A stretch of 5,129 nt of DNA from Chitinophagia bacterium (GTDB taxonomy: Bacteria > Bacteroidota > Bacteroidia > Chitinophagales > Chitinophagaceae). Numbering within the stretch: position 1 is the stretch's first letter; the number at the start of each line of letters is the position of its first letter. The stretch spans positions 1 through 5,129 of the forward strand of contig RGVM01000235.1 in NCBI GenBank assembly GCA_010027295.1, given 5' to 3'. Below the pieces are notes generated by a model. The model searched no databases and was not told the origin of the DNA. It saw only the letters and a list, made by a program, of their open reading frames with translations. Positions 1-5,095 of the stretch are shown here, piece by piece. The position numbers and the translations under genes were made by a program.

Positions 1-1
1 C

Positions 2-1030
2 GACAGCCTTTTCACCGTTCTCAAGGAGCAACGTTCCGTCGAGATGGAGAAGGACGATCTTCCCCTGGTAAAACACTTCCCCGGCGTCGATGATGGCCCC
101 CGCGTCATCGCCAATCTCGTCTTCACTCTGCCCCGACTGGGCGGAAGCAAGAGCCTGGAGTACGCCGTGCATAAGGGTGATACCTTGGAACTCGAATACA
201 GCATCCTGAGAGGGAAGGGCTTCGACGAGATAGATGTGCTGGAAGGCAAGGAGGTCCGCTTCACCTCTGCCCGCAATACGAAGAAGCAGGTGGTGTCGAA
301 CGTCATCGTCGTGGAGGCCGACGGCGTCATCACGGTGAACCTAACCAACAAGTCTCCGATACCCTCCAAGGGGAAGCTACTGATCACCTTGAGGCCCGCC
401 CTCGTCAAGCTGTCCATGAGATACCTGTGCGACACACTTTCCAACCTCGTCAAGACGAAGGTAATTTTGGTGGACACCCTCCCGGAGACCCTCTTCAGCC
501 AGTATCTCCTGCTCACGCCGCGGGCGAATATCACTCGCCTTCCGGCCGTCAGCGTGTCCATCCCCATGACACCCGGTCGCCGTTACCTGGCATGGGGCTA
601 CTGGGTCGGGACCCAGTCGAACAGCATAGGGTCCTGGCGCGCACTCGCTGCAGCTGACACCCTGGCATCCCCCCTGGCACTTTACCTGACCCGTGAGATG
701 CGGCACCGGGACAGGGTGCGACTGCCGGTGGACCCCCACAGGGAACTGCGCTTCGACATTCGCTTCGGGGAAGTCCCTCTGAGCCGGATTGCCACCGGCT
801 CCGCAGGCCCCGAATATGCATACACCGACCTCAAGCCCAATTACGGCTCCATCACCCTCAAGGATGCGTCCACGCCCCTAAGCATCGGCCTCGAGCTGGA
901 GAACCTGTCGAAGTACTATGCTTGCAGGACACAGGTCGACATCGTCGGGATCTATGCCGAGAGCCGCGAGGAGGAACGGGAGGTTGAAGAGAAGACTTGC
1001 CGGGAATACATAAAGATCTCCATCCTGTGA
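2..1030 (+). CDS. Hypothetical all-beta protein with GOLD-like N-terminal domain (5' end missing)
   Basis: I do not recognise this gene family with certainty. The reading frame is open from base 2, 14 codons before the first ATG (base 44), and runs off the window edge. The true start, perhaps with a signal peptide, is therefore probably upstream; a start at 44 would give 328 residues with no signal sequence. Counting from that Met, residues about 33-118 alternate strands and turns in a way that resembles GOLD-type beta-sandwich domains (HKGDTLELEY near 43-52, a DGVITVNLTN strand near 93-102). Residues about 170-305 look like a second beta-rich unit containing an aromatic patch (YLAWGYWVGT, 181-190). 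The C-terminal tail is highly charged (Glu/Arg-rich, 306-320). No membrane helix or catalytic motif is visible. Its stop codon overlaps the start of the following envelope protein, so it is probably in the same operon and the same complex or pathway. That it is a real gene is quite sure; the GOLD resemblance is by eye only. Confidence 0.8.
   Translation, partial: DSLFTVLKEQRSVEMEKDDLPLVKHFPGVDDGPRVIANLVFTLPRLGGSKSLEYAVHKGDTLELEYSILRGKGFDEIDVLEGKEVRFTSARNTKKQVVSNVIVVEADGVITVNLTNKSPIPSKGKLLITLRPALVKLSMRYLCDTLSNLVKTKVILVDTLPETLFSQYLLLTPRANITRLPAVSVSIPMTPGRRYLAWGYWVGTQSNSIGSWRALAAADTLASPLALYLTREMRHRDRVRLPVDPHRELRFDIRFGEVPLSRIATGSAGPEYAYTDLKPNYGSITLKDASTPLSIGLELENLSKYYACRTQVDIVGIYAESREEEREVEEKTCREYIKISIL
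1027..1030 (+). other. GTGA stop/start overlap coupling two genes
   Basis: The TGA stop of the upstream gene (1028-1030) overlaps a GTG codon at 1027 that begins the next frame. Starting here gives a clean secretion signal (short N-region with Arg4, hydrophobic core, Cys25). The in-frame TTG at 997 would instead add ten polar residues before it and overlap the upstream gene by 34 bases. No Shine-Dalgarno sequence is seen, which is normal in Bacteroidota; re-initiation after the upstream stop is the likely mode of translation. Confidence 0.65.
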
Positions 1031-1101
1031 CAGCACGTCCCTCCTCCCTAATATCATCGGTCATCGCCTGCGTGGGCGTATGGGTCCTCATAAGCGGCTG
1101 T
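1027..1101 (+). other. Predicted lipoprotein-type signal sequence
   Basis: From the GTG start the first 25 residues comprise a short N-region with Arg4, a hydrophobic core (residues 8-22) and Ile-Ser-Gly-Cys at 22-25, which fits the lipobox pattern. If Cys25 is lipidated, the protein would be held at both ends: by lipid at the N-terminus and by three helices at the C-terminus. Plain signal-anchor use of the same segment is the alternative. Confidence 0.55.
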
Positions 1102-2769
1102 ACAGGATGCGGTTCGGGCTACTCGCGACTGCTTTCGCTGAAGACCAGCACCCGGCGCGTCATGACAGAGTACACCTTCCTCGAAAGGACCTCGGGACGG
1201 CTGTTCGGAAACCTGACGGGCGGCAAGAAGGCGGCAGTCGACTCATCCCGCCTCACCCCATTGGCACAGAAGAACCTCATCAACCGGTACAACTACCTCT
1301 ATTCAACACTCAACCCCCTGCGCCCGGAACGGGTAGGGATGCACTGGGACAGTGTGCAGTCAACCTTCTGGACCACCGACAGCACCAGACGGCGGGTCCG
1401 TTTGGGTGCCGAGGTCTACGGCTGGCACCCTTCCTGGATGGCTGACAACTGGATGCAGGCACCATTCCAGCTCCTGACGACCATCGCCTACTTCTCTTAC
1501 AATATCGATCCCGAGACGGGAGGTTGCCTCAACCCCGAGGACATGGAAGCCTGGCGTTCGATCGCACTGGTCGATTCGGCCCATGCCCACGACTGCAGGG
1601 TGCTGCTCTCCATCACCTGCGAAGGCCCCGACAGGACGGCGCGATTCCTTACCAATCGCATTGCATGGAAGACGCTCTCGGACTCGATCGCATCCCTCCT
1701 TCGAAGCCGCGGTGCCGACGGAGTCGAGCTGGCCTTTACCGACATGCCATCCGACCTGGCGCCCCGATTCAACGACTTCGTCTCCGAACTGAACGGGTCG
1801 CTGGAGAAATCCCTGCCGAGGGGCGAATGCTACCTGTCCATCGTCCTTCCCCCCGACGATCCCGGAGGGGCTTTCGCACTGCAGGAACTGCAGCAGACCG
1901 CCGACCTCATGGTCGTCCAAGGGTACGGATACGCAGGAGAGGAAGGAGCCGCCGCTGTTGCCCCCTTGCTCCCGGCCGAGGATGGTGGTCCCTGTCTCGA
2001 CAGGACGGTCAGGCAATACCTGGAACGGGGGCTAGACAAGGAGATGTCCGTACTCGCGCTACCCCTCTATGGCCATCAATGGCGCGACACCCTCGATAAG
2101 TCGCAGGGGAATTATGTAAGCCGCTTTGACCGGGTGGTGACCTACAGCGAGATACGCAGGCTGTACCGTCCGTCCGACACGAGTTTCACCCTCACACCCT
2201 CCCTCGACCCCGTGTCAATGACAAACTATTACCTTCTGGAGTTCCCGGACAAGTCCGCCATTGAATGCTGGTTCGATGACGACTTTACACTGGGACGGAA
2301 GATGGACCTGGCTCTCTCAAGGGGATTCCAGGGGGTCGGCCTATGGGCCCTGGGCTACGATGCAGGGCATGACGAGATCTGGCGGCAGGTACGCGAAAAG
2401 TTCACCACCGACACGCTGCAGGTGCGCGACCCGGTGACGGCATACCTCGGATATCCAGTGCGCGTCGGCGACTTCTTCCTGCGGCATGGCGACCTCATAG
2501 CCACGGCCGCCGCCGCCTTCGCCTTCACCGTGGTGGCCGCCTTCTTCATCGCCTTCAGCGACTGGAGGGTGCGCAATTCCGTCTTCTACGGAGCCTTTAA
2601 CTTCTTCCTTTTCATCCTCTCCAGCGCGCTACTGCTGGTGCCCTTGCTGAGCTGGCTGGGCTTCTTCGGCGACACGCGGATGGGACTGCTGGCGGCATTC
2701 CTCACCGGTATCGGCGCCGGTTACCTCATATTCCGCCTCACAAAGTCGCTTCAGTTCAAGAGGCCCTGA
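1027..2769 (+). CDS. Membrane-anchored GH18-like (chitinase/YaaH-type) protein with degenerate active site
   Basis: This encodes a 580-residue envelope protein. Residues 1-25 form a signal sequence ending in a lipobox-like I-S-G-C. Residues about 126-455 carry the ordered landmarks of a GH18 TIM barrel: EVYGWHPSW (129-137, strand 1), TTIAYFSY (151-158, strand 2), VLLSI (192-196, strand 3), the DG motif of strand 4 (231-238), QGYGYAG (298-304), LPLYGHQW (345-352), WFDDDFTLGRKMDLA (from 415) and GLWALGYDAG (around W440), which matches the conserved Trp of the last strand. GH18 enzymes cleave beta-1,4 bonds next to N-acetylglucosamine using the Glu of DGxDxDxE. Here that motif reads D-G-V-E-L-A-F-T, so the catalytic Glu is Thr238 and the preceding Asp is Ala236. 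The YDY loop is YGY (Gly301). I infer a non-hydrolytic protein, perhaps glycan-binding or structural. Three hydrophobic segments (about 490-510, 522-545, 552-569) with Arg/Lys-rich ends at 514-516 and 570-579 put the barrel in the periplasm and the C-terminus in the cytoplasm. Confidence 0.85.
   Translation: MTARPSSLISSVIACVGVWVLISGCTGCGSGYSRLLSLKTSTRRVMTEYTFLERTSGRLFGNLTGGKKAAVDSSRLTPLAQKNLINRYNYLYSTLNPLRPERVGMHWDSVQSTFWTTDSTRRRVRLGAEVYGWHPSWMADNWMQAPFQLLTTIAYFSYNIDPETGGCLNPEDMEAWRSIALVDSAHAHDCRVLLSITCEGPDRTARFLTNRIAWKTLSDSIASLLRSRGADGVELAFTDMPSDLAPRFNDFVSELNGSLEKSLPRGECYLSIVLPPDDPGGAFALQELQQTADLMVVQGYGYAGEEGAAAVAPLLPAEDGGPCLDRTVRQYLERGLDKEMSVLALPLYGHQWRDTLDKSQGNYVSRFDRVVTYSEIRRLYRPSDTSFTLTPSLDPVSMTNYYLLEFPDKSAIECWFDDDFTLGRKMDLALSRGFQGVGLWALGYDAGHDEIWRQVREKFTTDTLQVRDPVTAYLGYPVRVGDFFLRHGDLIATAAAAFAFTVVAAFFIAFSDWRVRNSVFYGAFNFFLFILSSALLLVPLLSWLGFFGDTRMGLLAAFLTGIGAGYLIFRLTKSLQFKRP
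1717..1740 (+). other. Degenerate GH18 catalytic motif
   Basis: The codons read D231 G232 V233 E234 L235 A236 F237 T238 where active GH18 enzymes have DGxDxDxE. Asp to Ala at 236 and Glu to Thr at 238 remove the residues that position the substrate acetamide and donate the proton. The codons are ordinary and in frame (GCC, TTT, ACC), and the barrel continues intact on both sides. This is substitution within a maintained gene, not a frameshift. Confidence 0.8.
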
Positions 2770-2787
2770 CGGACGAAACCCACTGCC

Positions 2788-3039
2788 ATGAAGGTGCTCG
2801 CACGCGAACTGGGATTCCTCTTCCTCTTCACTCTTATTTCGACATCCCTCACGCCTTCTGTCATAGACGCACTACCGCTGACCACGGAAGCCTTCAACCC
2901 CAACCGGGTGGAACGCATCTTCCTGGTACAGATCGGCATCCTGGCCTTCCTTTCCATCCTCGCGTTACTCTATGTGCTCCGCCTCGTTGTGACGCTTGTG
3001 ATGGCCCGTTTCTCCGGAGGTGGTGGCGAAAAGCCATGA
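2788..3039 (+). CDS. Small two-helix membrane protein, unknown function
   Basis: This 83-residue protein is not recognised from any family. It begins with an ATG 18 bases after the stop of the GH18-like gene and is probably its operon partner. Residues 9-28 form one hydrophobic segment (rich in Leu, Phe and Thr). Residues about 44-72 form a second, longer one interrupted by Arg65. The loop between them holds Pro, Asn, Arg and Glu. Positive residues at the N-terminus (Lys2, Arg6) and near the C-terminus (Arg74, Lys82) suggest both ends are cytoplasmic, with a short periplasmic loop. The tail is a Gly4 stretch followed by Glu-Lys-Pro. A plausible role is assembly or stabilisation of the neighbouring membrane protein, but that is inference from position alone. 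A cleaved signal peptide for the first segment is less likely, because no good AxA site follows it. Confidence 0.7.
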   Translation: MKVLARELGFLFLFTLISTSLTPSVIDALPLTTEAFNPNRVERIFLVQIGILAFLSILALLYVLRLVVTLVMARFSGGGGEKP

Positions 3040-3055
3040 CGGCCAACGCGTGTGT

Positions 3056-3105
3056 CAATGGATTGGGAGGCGGTTCCCAGTGCCTGTGCCCCCAGCCAAT
3101 GATTG
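3056..3105 (+). terminator. Imperfect inverted repeat after the three-gene cluster; possible weak terminator
   Basis: CAAT (3056-3059) can pair with ATTG (3102-3105), ATTGG (3062-3066) with CCAAT (3096-3100), and AGGC (3068-3071) with GCCT (3082-3085), leaving a ten-base loop and a ten-base bulge on the 3' side. The position, 17 bases past the last stop, fits transcription termination. No T-run follows, so a classical intrinsic terminator is not shown. Confidence 0.25.
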
Positions 3106-3140
3106 CCCATGCAGACCCGTCCGGGAAGGACGTCCCTAAG

Positions 3141-3148
3141 CCCCCCCC
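3141..3148 (+). repeat. C8 homopolymer tract in intergenic region
   Basis: Eight consecutive C residues lie 22 bases upstream of the -33 element proposed for the sigma factor gene. It is outside any supported coding region. Such tracts can vary in length by slippage, but at this distance an effect on the promoter is speculative. Confidence 0.4.
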
Positions 3149-3170
3149 TCACAGGTTGAAAAAATCCCTG

Positions 3171-3200
3171 TTGGAAATATCGCCCCGATCTTTATATTTG
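3171..3200 (+). promoter_or_regulatory. Bacteroidota housekeeping-type promoter for the ECF sigma gene
   Basis: TATATTTG at 3193-3200 matches the Bacteroidota -7 consensus TAnnTTTG exactly. TTG at 3171-3173 (within GTTG) sits 19 bases upstream as the -33 element, a usual spacing. The segment is an AT-rich island in GC-rich surroundings. Transcription should begin near 3207, giving a leader of about 46 bases before the ATG at 3253. This suggests the sigma gene is expressed by the primary sigma factor rather than only by itself. Confidence 0.7.
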
Positions 3201-3252
3201 GTAGCGGTCACCCTTGCCGCGAAATCGACGACCCTTGCCAGTCTACAGCCAC

Positions 3253-3786
3253 ATGACAGATCATGAGCTGCTACGCCTCGTGTCGGAAGGCGACCAGCAG
3301 TCCTTCACTATTCTCTTCCTCCGCCATTGGGGAAGGGTCTTCGAAGCCTCACGCCGGATGCTCAGGTCGGAGCATCTCGCCGAGGAGGCCGTGCAGGAGG
3401 TCTTTCTCCGGATGTGGAGGAAGCGTGAGGGACTCCGTGATGTCTCTTCCTTCGATTCCTATCTGTTCATATCCGTCAGGAACCATGTGCTAAACGTTCT
3501 GCGCAGGAGCTGTGCCAGGATGGAGCGGCTGGACATGCAATATGAAGGCGTCCCGGACGACGGGATGACCGTCGAACGTCAACTGCAGCAGAAGGACCTG
3601 CTGAGCCTCCTCGACGAGGCCGTCAACGGACTACCTCAACAGCAACGTATCGCCTTCCGCCTCGCTCACCAGTCCGGACTCGGTGTTAACGACATAGGCA
3701 TGGCCATGGGCATCTCCCGAAACACCGTACGTAACCACCTCGCAAGAGCCCTGCAGTCGCTGCGGGGCCAGTTCCGCCGCCGGTAG
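3253..3786 (+). CDS. ECF RNA polymerase sigma-70 factor, FecI-like (Bacteroidota expansion family)
   Basis: This 177-residue alternative sigma factor directs core RNA polymerase to the promoters of its target operon, usually a nutrient-uptake (TonB/Sus-type) operon. Sigma region 2 lies at about 17-85: a helix ending ITILFLRHW, then the characteristic HLAEEAVQEVFLRMWRKRE (41-59) for core binding and -10 recognition, and SFDSYLFISVRNHVLNVLRR (66-85). A linker of about 35 residues follows. Region 4 spans about 115-171 with LPQQQRIAFRL (127-137) and a helix-turn-helix, VNDIGMAMGISRNTVRNHLARAL (145-167), for -35 recognition. The length is typical and regions 1 and 3 are absent, as in all group 4 factors. 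I chose the ATG at 3253; the longer in-frame TTG at 3214 would begin only about 7 bases from the predicted transcription start and adds a basic, non-conserved 13-residue stretch. The FecR-type anti-sigma gene follows 102 bases downstream and is its expected regulator. Confidence 0.93.
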   Translation: MTDHELLRLVSEGDQQSFTILFLRHWGRVFEASRRMLRSEHLAEEAVQEVFLRMWRKREGLRDVSSFDSYLFISVRNHVLNVLRRSCARMERLDMQYEGVPDDGMTVERQLQQKDLLSLLDEAVNGLPQQQRIAFRLAHQSGLGVNDIGMAMGISRNTVRNHLARALQSLRGQFRRR

Positions 3787-3808
3787 GGGCTCGGATGTCC
3801 TATCGGCT

Positions 3809-3863
3809 CGAAATTTTTTTCGCGGGTGTGGTCCTCTCGCCTGTGACATGTGTCTTTACTGAC
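3809..3863 (+). promoter_or_regulatory. Leader between sigma and anti-sigma genes; candidate ECF-dependent promoter
   Basis: The 102-base gap contains CGAAA, a seven-T tract and CG (3809-3822; a weak five-pair CGAAA/TTTCG hairpin), then GGGTGTGG (3824-3831) and, 18 bases later, GTGTCTTTACT (3850-3860). A G-rich upstream box plus a GTC-containing downstream box at this spacing has the general form of an ECF sigma promoter. No TAnnTTTG element is present in the gap, so the anti-sigma gene is either read through from the sigma gene or driven by this element. The assignment is by pattern only. Confidence 0.35.
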
Positions 3864-3879
3864 GGGCCCCTGTGGTCCT
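3827..3879 (+). repeat. 9-bp direct repeat TGTGGTCCT flanking the candidate -10 region
   Basis: TGTGGTCCT occurs at 3827-3835 and again at 3871-3879, 44 bases apart start to start, roughly four helical turns. The first copy overlaps the G-rich box of the candidate promoter and the second lies ten bases before the anti-sigma start codon. Both copies are exact. A binding site for a regulator is possible, but chance cannot be excluded. Confidence 0.4.
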
Positions 3880-3888
3880 GGCATCCGT

Positions 3889-5088
3889 ATGGACAGGAAA
3901 AGACTCAAAGAACTGTTGGTCGCTTATCGGGAGGGGAGCCTTGACCGTCCGGGTCTGCGCGAACTGCTCGATACCCTCCGCGAAGGCGGGCATGAGGATG
4001 GCTGGACAGAGATCTTGCGGTCGGAGTGGGAGCGTACGAAGGATGCAGGGCGTCGGGATGCAGCCCTTGAGGAACGTCTGCTGGAGCGTCTGATGACGGA
4101 TATCAGCGGTTATGCGTTACCGTTACATCCGGTCAGGGGGCGTCTCTGGAAGGGGCTGGCACTCGCCGCCATGCTCGCCGGCATCGTGGCTGGCGGATGG
4201 TGGCTATGGCGCGATTCCCGTCGACCCGGGGAGAAGGTCCCTCCGATGGCGGAGGGTACGCGGCAGGTGCCCCGATTAGAGGCGGTCGACAGGGTGACCC
4301 TTACGCGTGCGGATGGCTCGACGGTGCTGCTCGATGCGATGGTTGACGGGGTCGTCGAGGTGGACGCTTCAGCCGATGCGGTGAAGGGTGGCGATGGTAT
4401 CCGGTATGCCAATGTCCAGTCACCCCAGGCGGCGACCGTGTACAACACGATTGCCACACCCAGGGGCGGACGCTTCCGCATCACGCTCTCCGACGGCAGT
4501 CGTGTCTGGCTGAACGCCGCTTCCAGCCTGCGTTTTCCAGTGGCCTTCCCGTCGGGGTCCCGGGAGGTCGAAGTGAAGGGGCAAGCCTATTTTGAGGTGG
4601 CCCGGGAGAAGGCCCGCCCTTTCCGTGTGCGGGTCGGGGAGGCGGAGGTGGAGGTCCTCGGCACGCATTTCGACATCATGGCATATCCCGACGAGTCGGA
4701 ACTGCTCACCACGCTCGTGGAAGGGTCCGTACGCTTCCGCTCCCCTGGTGGGGAGACCCGGCTTACACCTGGGCAGCAGTCCTTCATCAGAGGCCAGGAT
4801 GCGCCGCGCGTCCGCGACAACATCGACATGGAACGGGTCATGGCCTGGCGTGACGGCATCATCGAATTCCGCGGCGACGATATCGGAGCTGTCTGTAGGG
4901 CCCTCTCTCGCGCCTTCGACGTCAACCTGGCCTACGACGAGGCCATACGGGAACGCTTCCATGCCAGGTTCCCGGGGGAGACCGGACTGGAGACGGTGCT
5001 GAAGGTGCTTGAGATGACGGGGAAGGTGCGCTTCGAGAGAGGGGAGGGGGGCATATGGGCGAAATCCCCGAAGACCGGAAGGCCTTGA
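3889..5088 (+). CDS. FecR-family anti-sigma factor (transmembrane sensor)
   Basis: This 399-residue inner-membrane anti-sigma factor binds the neighbouring ECF sigma factor in the cytoplasm and receives a signal from an outer-membrane TonB-dependent receptor through its periplasmic part. Residues 1-86 are a charged helical cytoplasmic domain. One membrane helix lies at about 88-107 (GLALAAMLAGIVAGGWWLW). The FecR domain spans about 184-282 with hallmark strings NTIATPRGGRFRITLSDGSR (186-205), VWLNAASSLRFP (206-217), a GQAYFEV box (231-237), PFRVRV (244-249), VLGTHFDIMAY (256-266) and TTLVEGSV (274-281). The Bacteroidota-type C-terminal DUF4974-like domain, about 314-391, carries MAWRDGIIEF (318-327) and a second small alpha/beta unit. 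I chose the ATG at 3889 because MDRKRLKELL is a typical N-terminus; the upstream GTG at 3850 lies inside the candidate promoter. The length is usual for the family and no damage is seen. The next gene starts 7 bases after its stop. Confidence 0.93.
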   Translation: MDRKRLKELLVAYREGSLDRPGLRELLDTLREGGHEDGWTEILRSEWERTKDAGRRDAALEERLLERLMTDISGYALPLHPVRGRLWKGLALAAMLAGIVAGGWWLWRDSRRPGEKVPPMAEGTRQVPRLEAVDRVTLTRADGSTVLLDAMVDGVVEVDASADAVKGGDGIRYANVQSPQAATVYNTIATPRGGRFRITLSDGSRVWLNAASSLRFPVAFPSGSREVEVKGQAYFEVAREKARPFRVRVGEAEVEVLGTHFDIMAYPDESELLTTLVEGSVRFRSPGGETRLTPGQQSFIRGQDAPRVRDNIDMERVMAWRDGIIEFRGDDIGAVCRALSRAFDVNLAYDEAIRERFHARFPGETGLETVLKVLEMTGKVRFERGEGGIWAKSPKTGRP

Positions 5089-5095
5089 GCTGAAC

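Noticed and set aside
377..739. Minus-strand open frame of 120 codons inside the first gene
   Set aside because: It is antisense to a continuous plus-strand gene and is a His/Gly/Pro-rich product without any motif.
1360..2016. Minus-strand open frame of 218 codons inside the GH18-like gene
   Set aside because: It is antisense to a gene with clear domain motifs, and its translation is low-complexity Gly/Arg/Val-rich text without motifs.
3128..3135. Perfect 8-bp palindrome GGACGTCC
   Set aside because: It is short enough to occur by chance in GC-rich DNA and is not repeated elsewhere in the gap or before the other genes.
3214..3252. TTG start extending the sigma factor by 13 residues
   Set aside because: It would begin about 7 bases from the predicted transcription start, and the added residues (Arg/Pro-rich) do not resemble sigma region 2 N-termini; the ATG at 3253 fits better.
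3036..3266. Open frame of 76 codons whose ATG overlaps the stop of the 83-residue membrane protein (ATGA)
   Set aside because: The overlap is attractive, but the product is a Pro/Cys/Gly mixture with no recognisable fold, it runs through the C8 tract and the sigma promoter, and it extends past the sigma start. It is best explained as chance in a GC-rich gap.
3809..3822. CGAAA-T-tract-TTTCG as an intrinsic terminator after the sigma gene
   Set aside because: The stem has only five pairs, three of them A-T, and the T-run is inside the hairpin rather than after it. Premature termination between sigma and anti-sigma genes is not supported.
3850..3888. GTG start extending the anti-sigma factor by 13 residues
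   Set aside because: The codon lies inside the candidate promoter box, and the added residues (Gly/Pro-rich) precede a much more typical MDRKRLKELL start.
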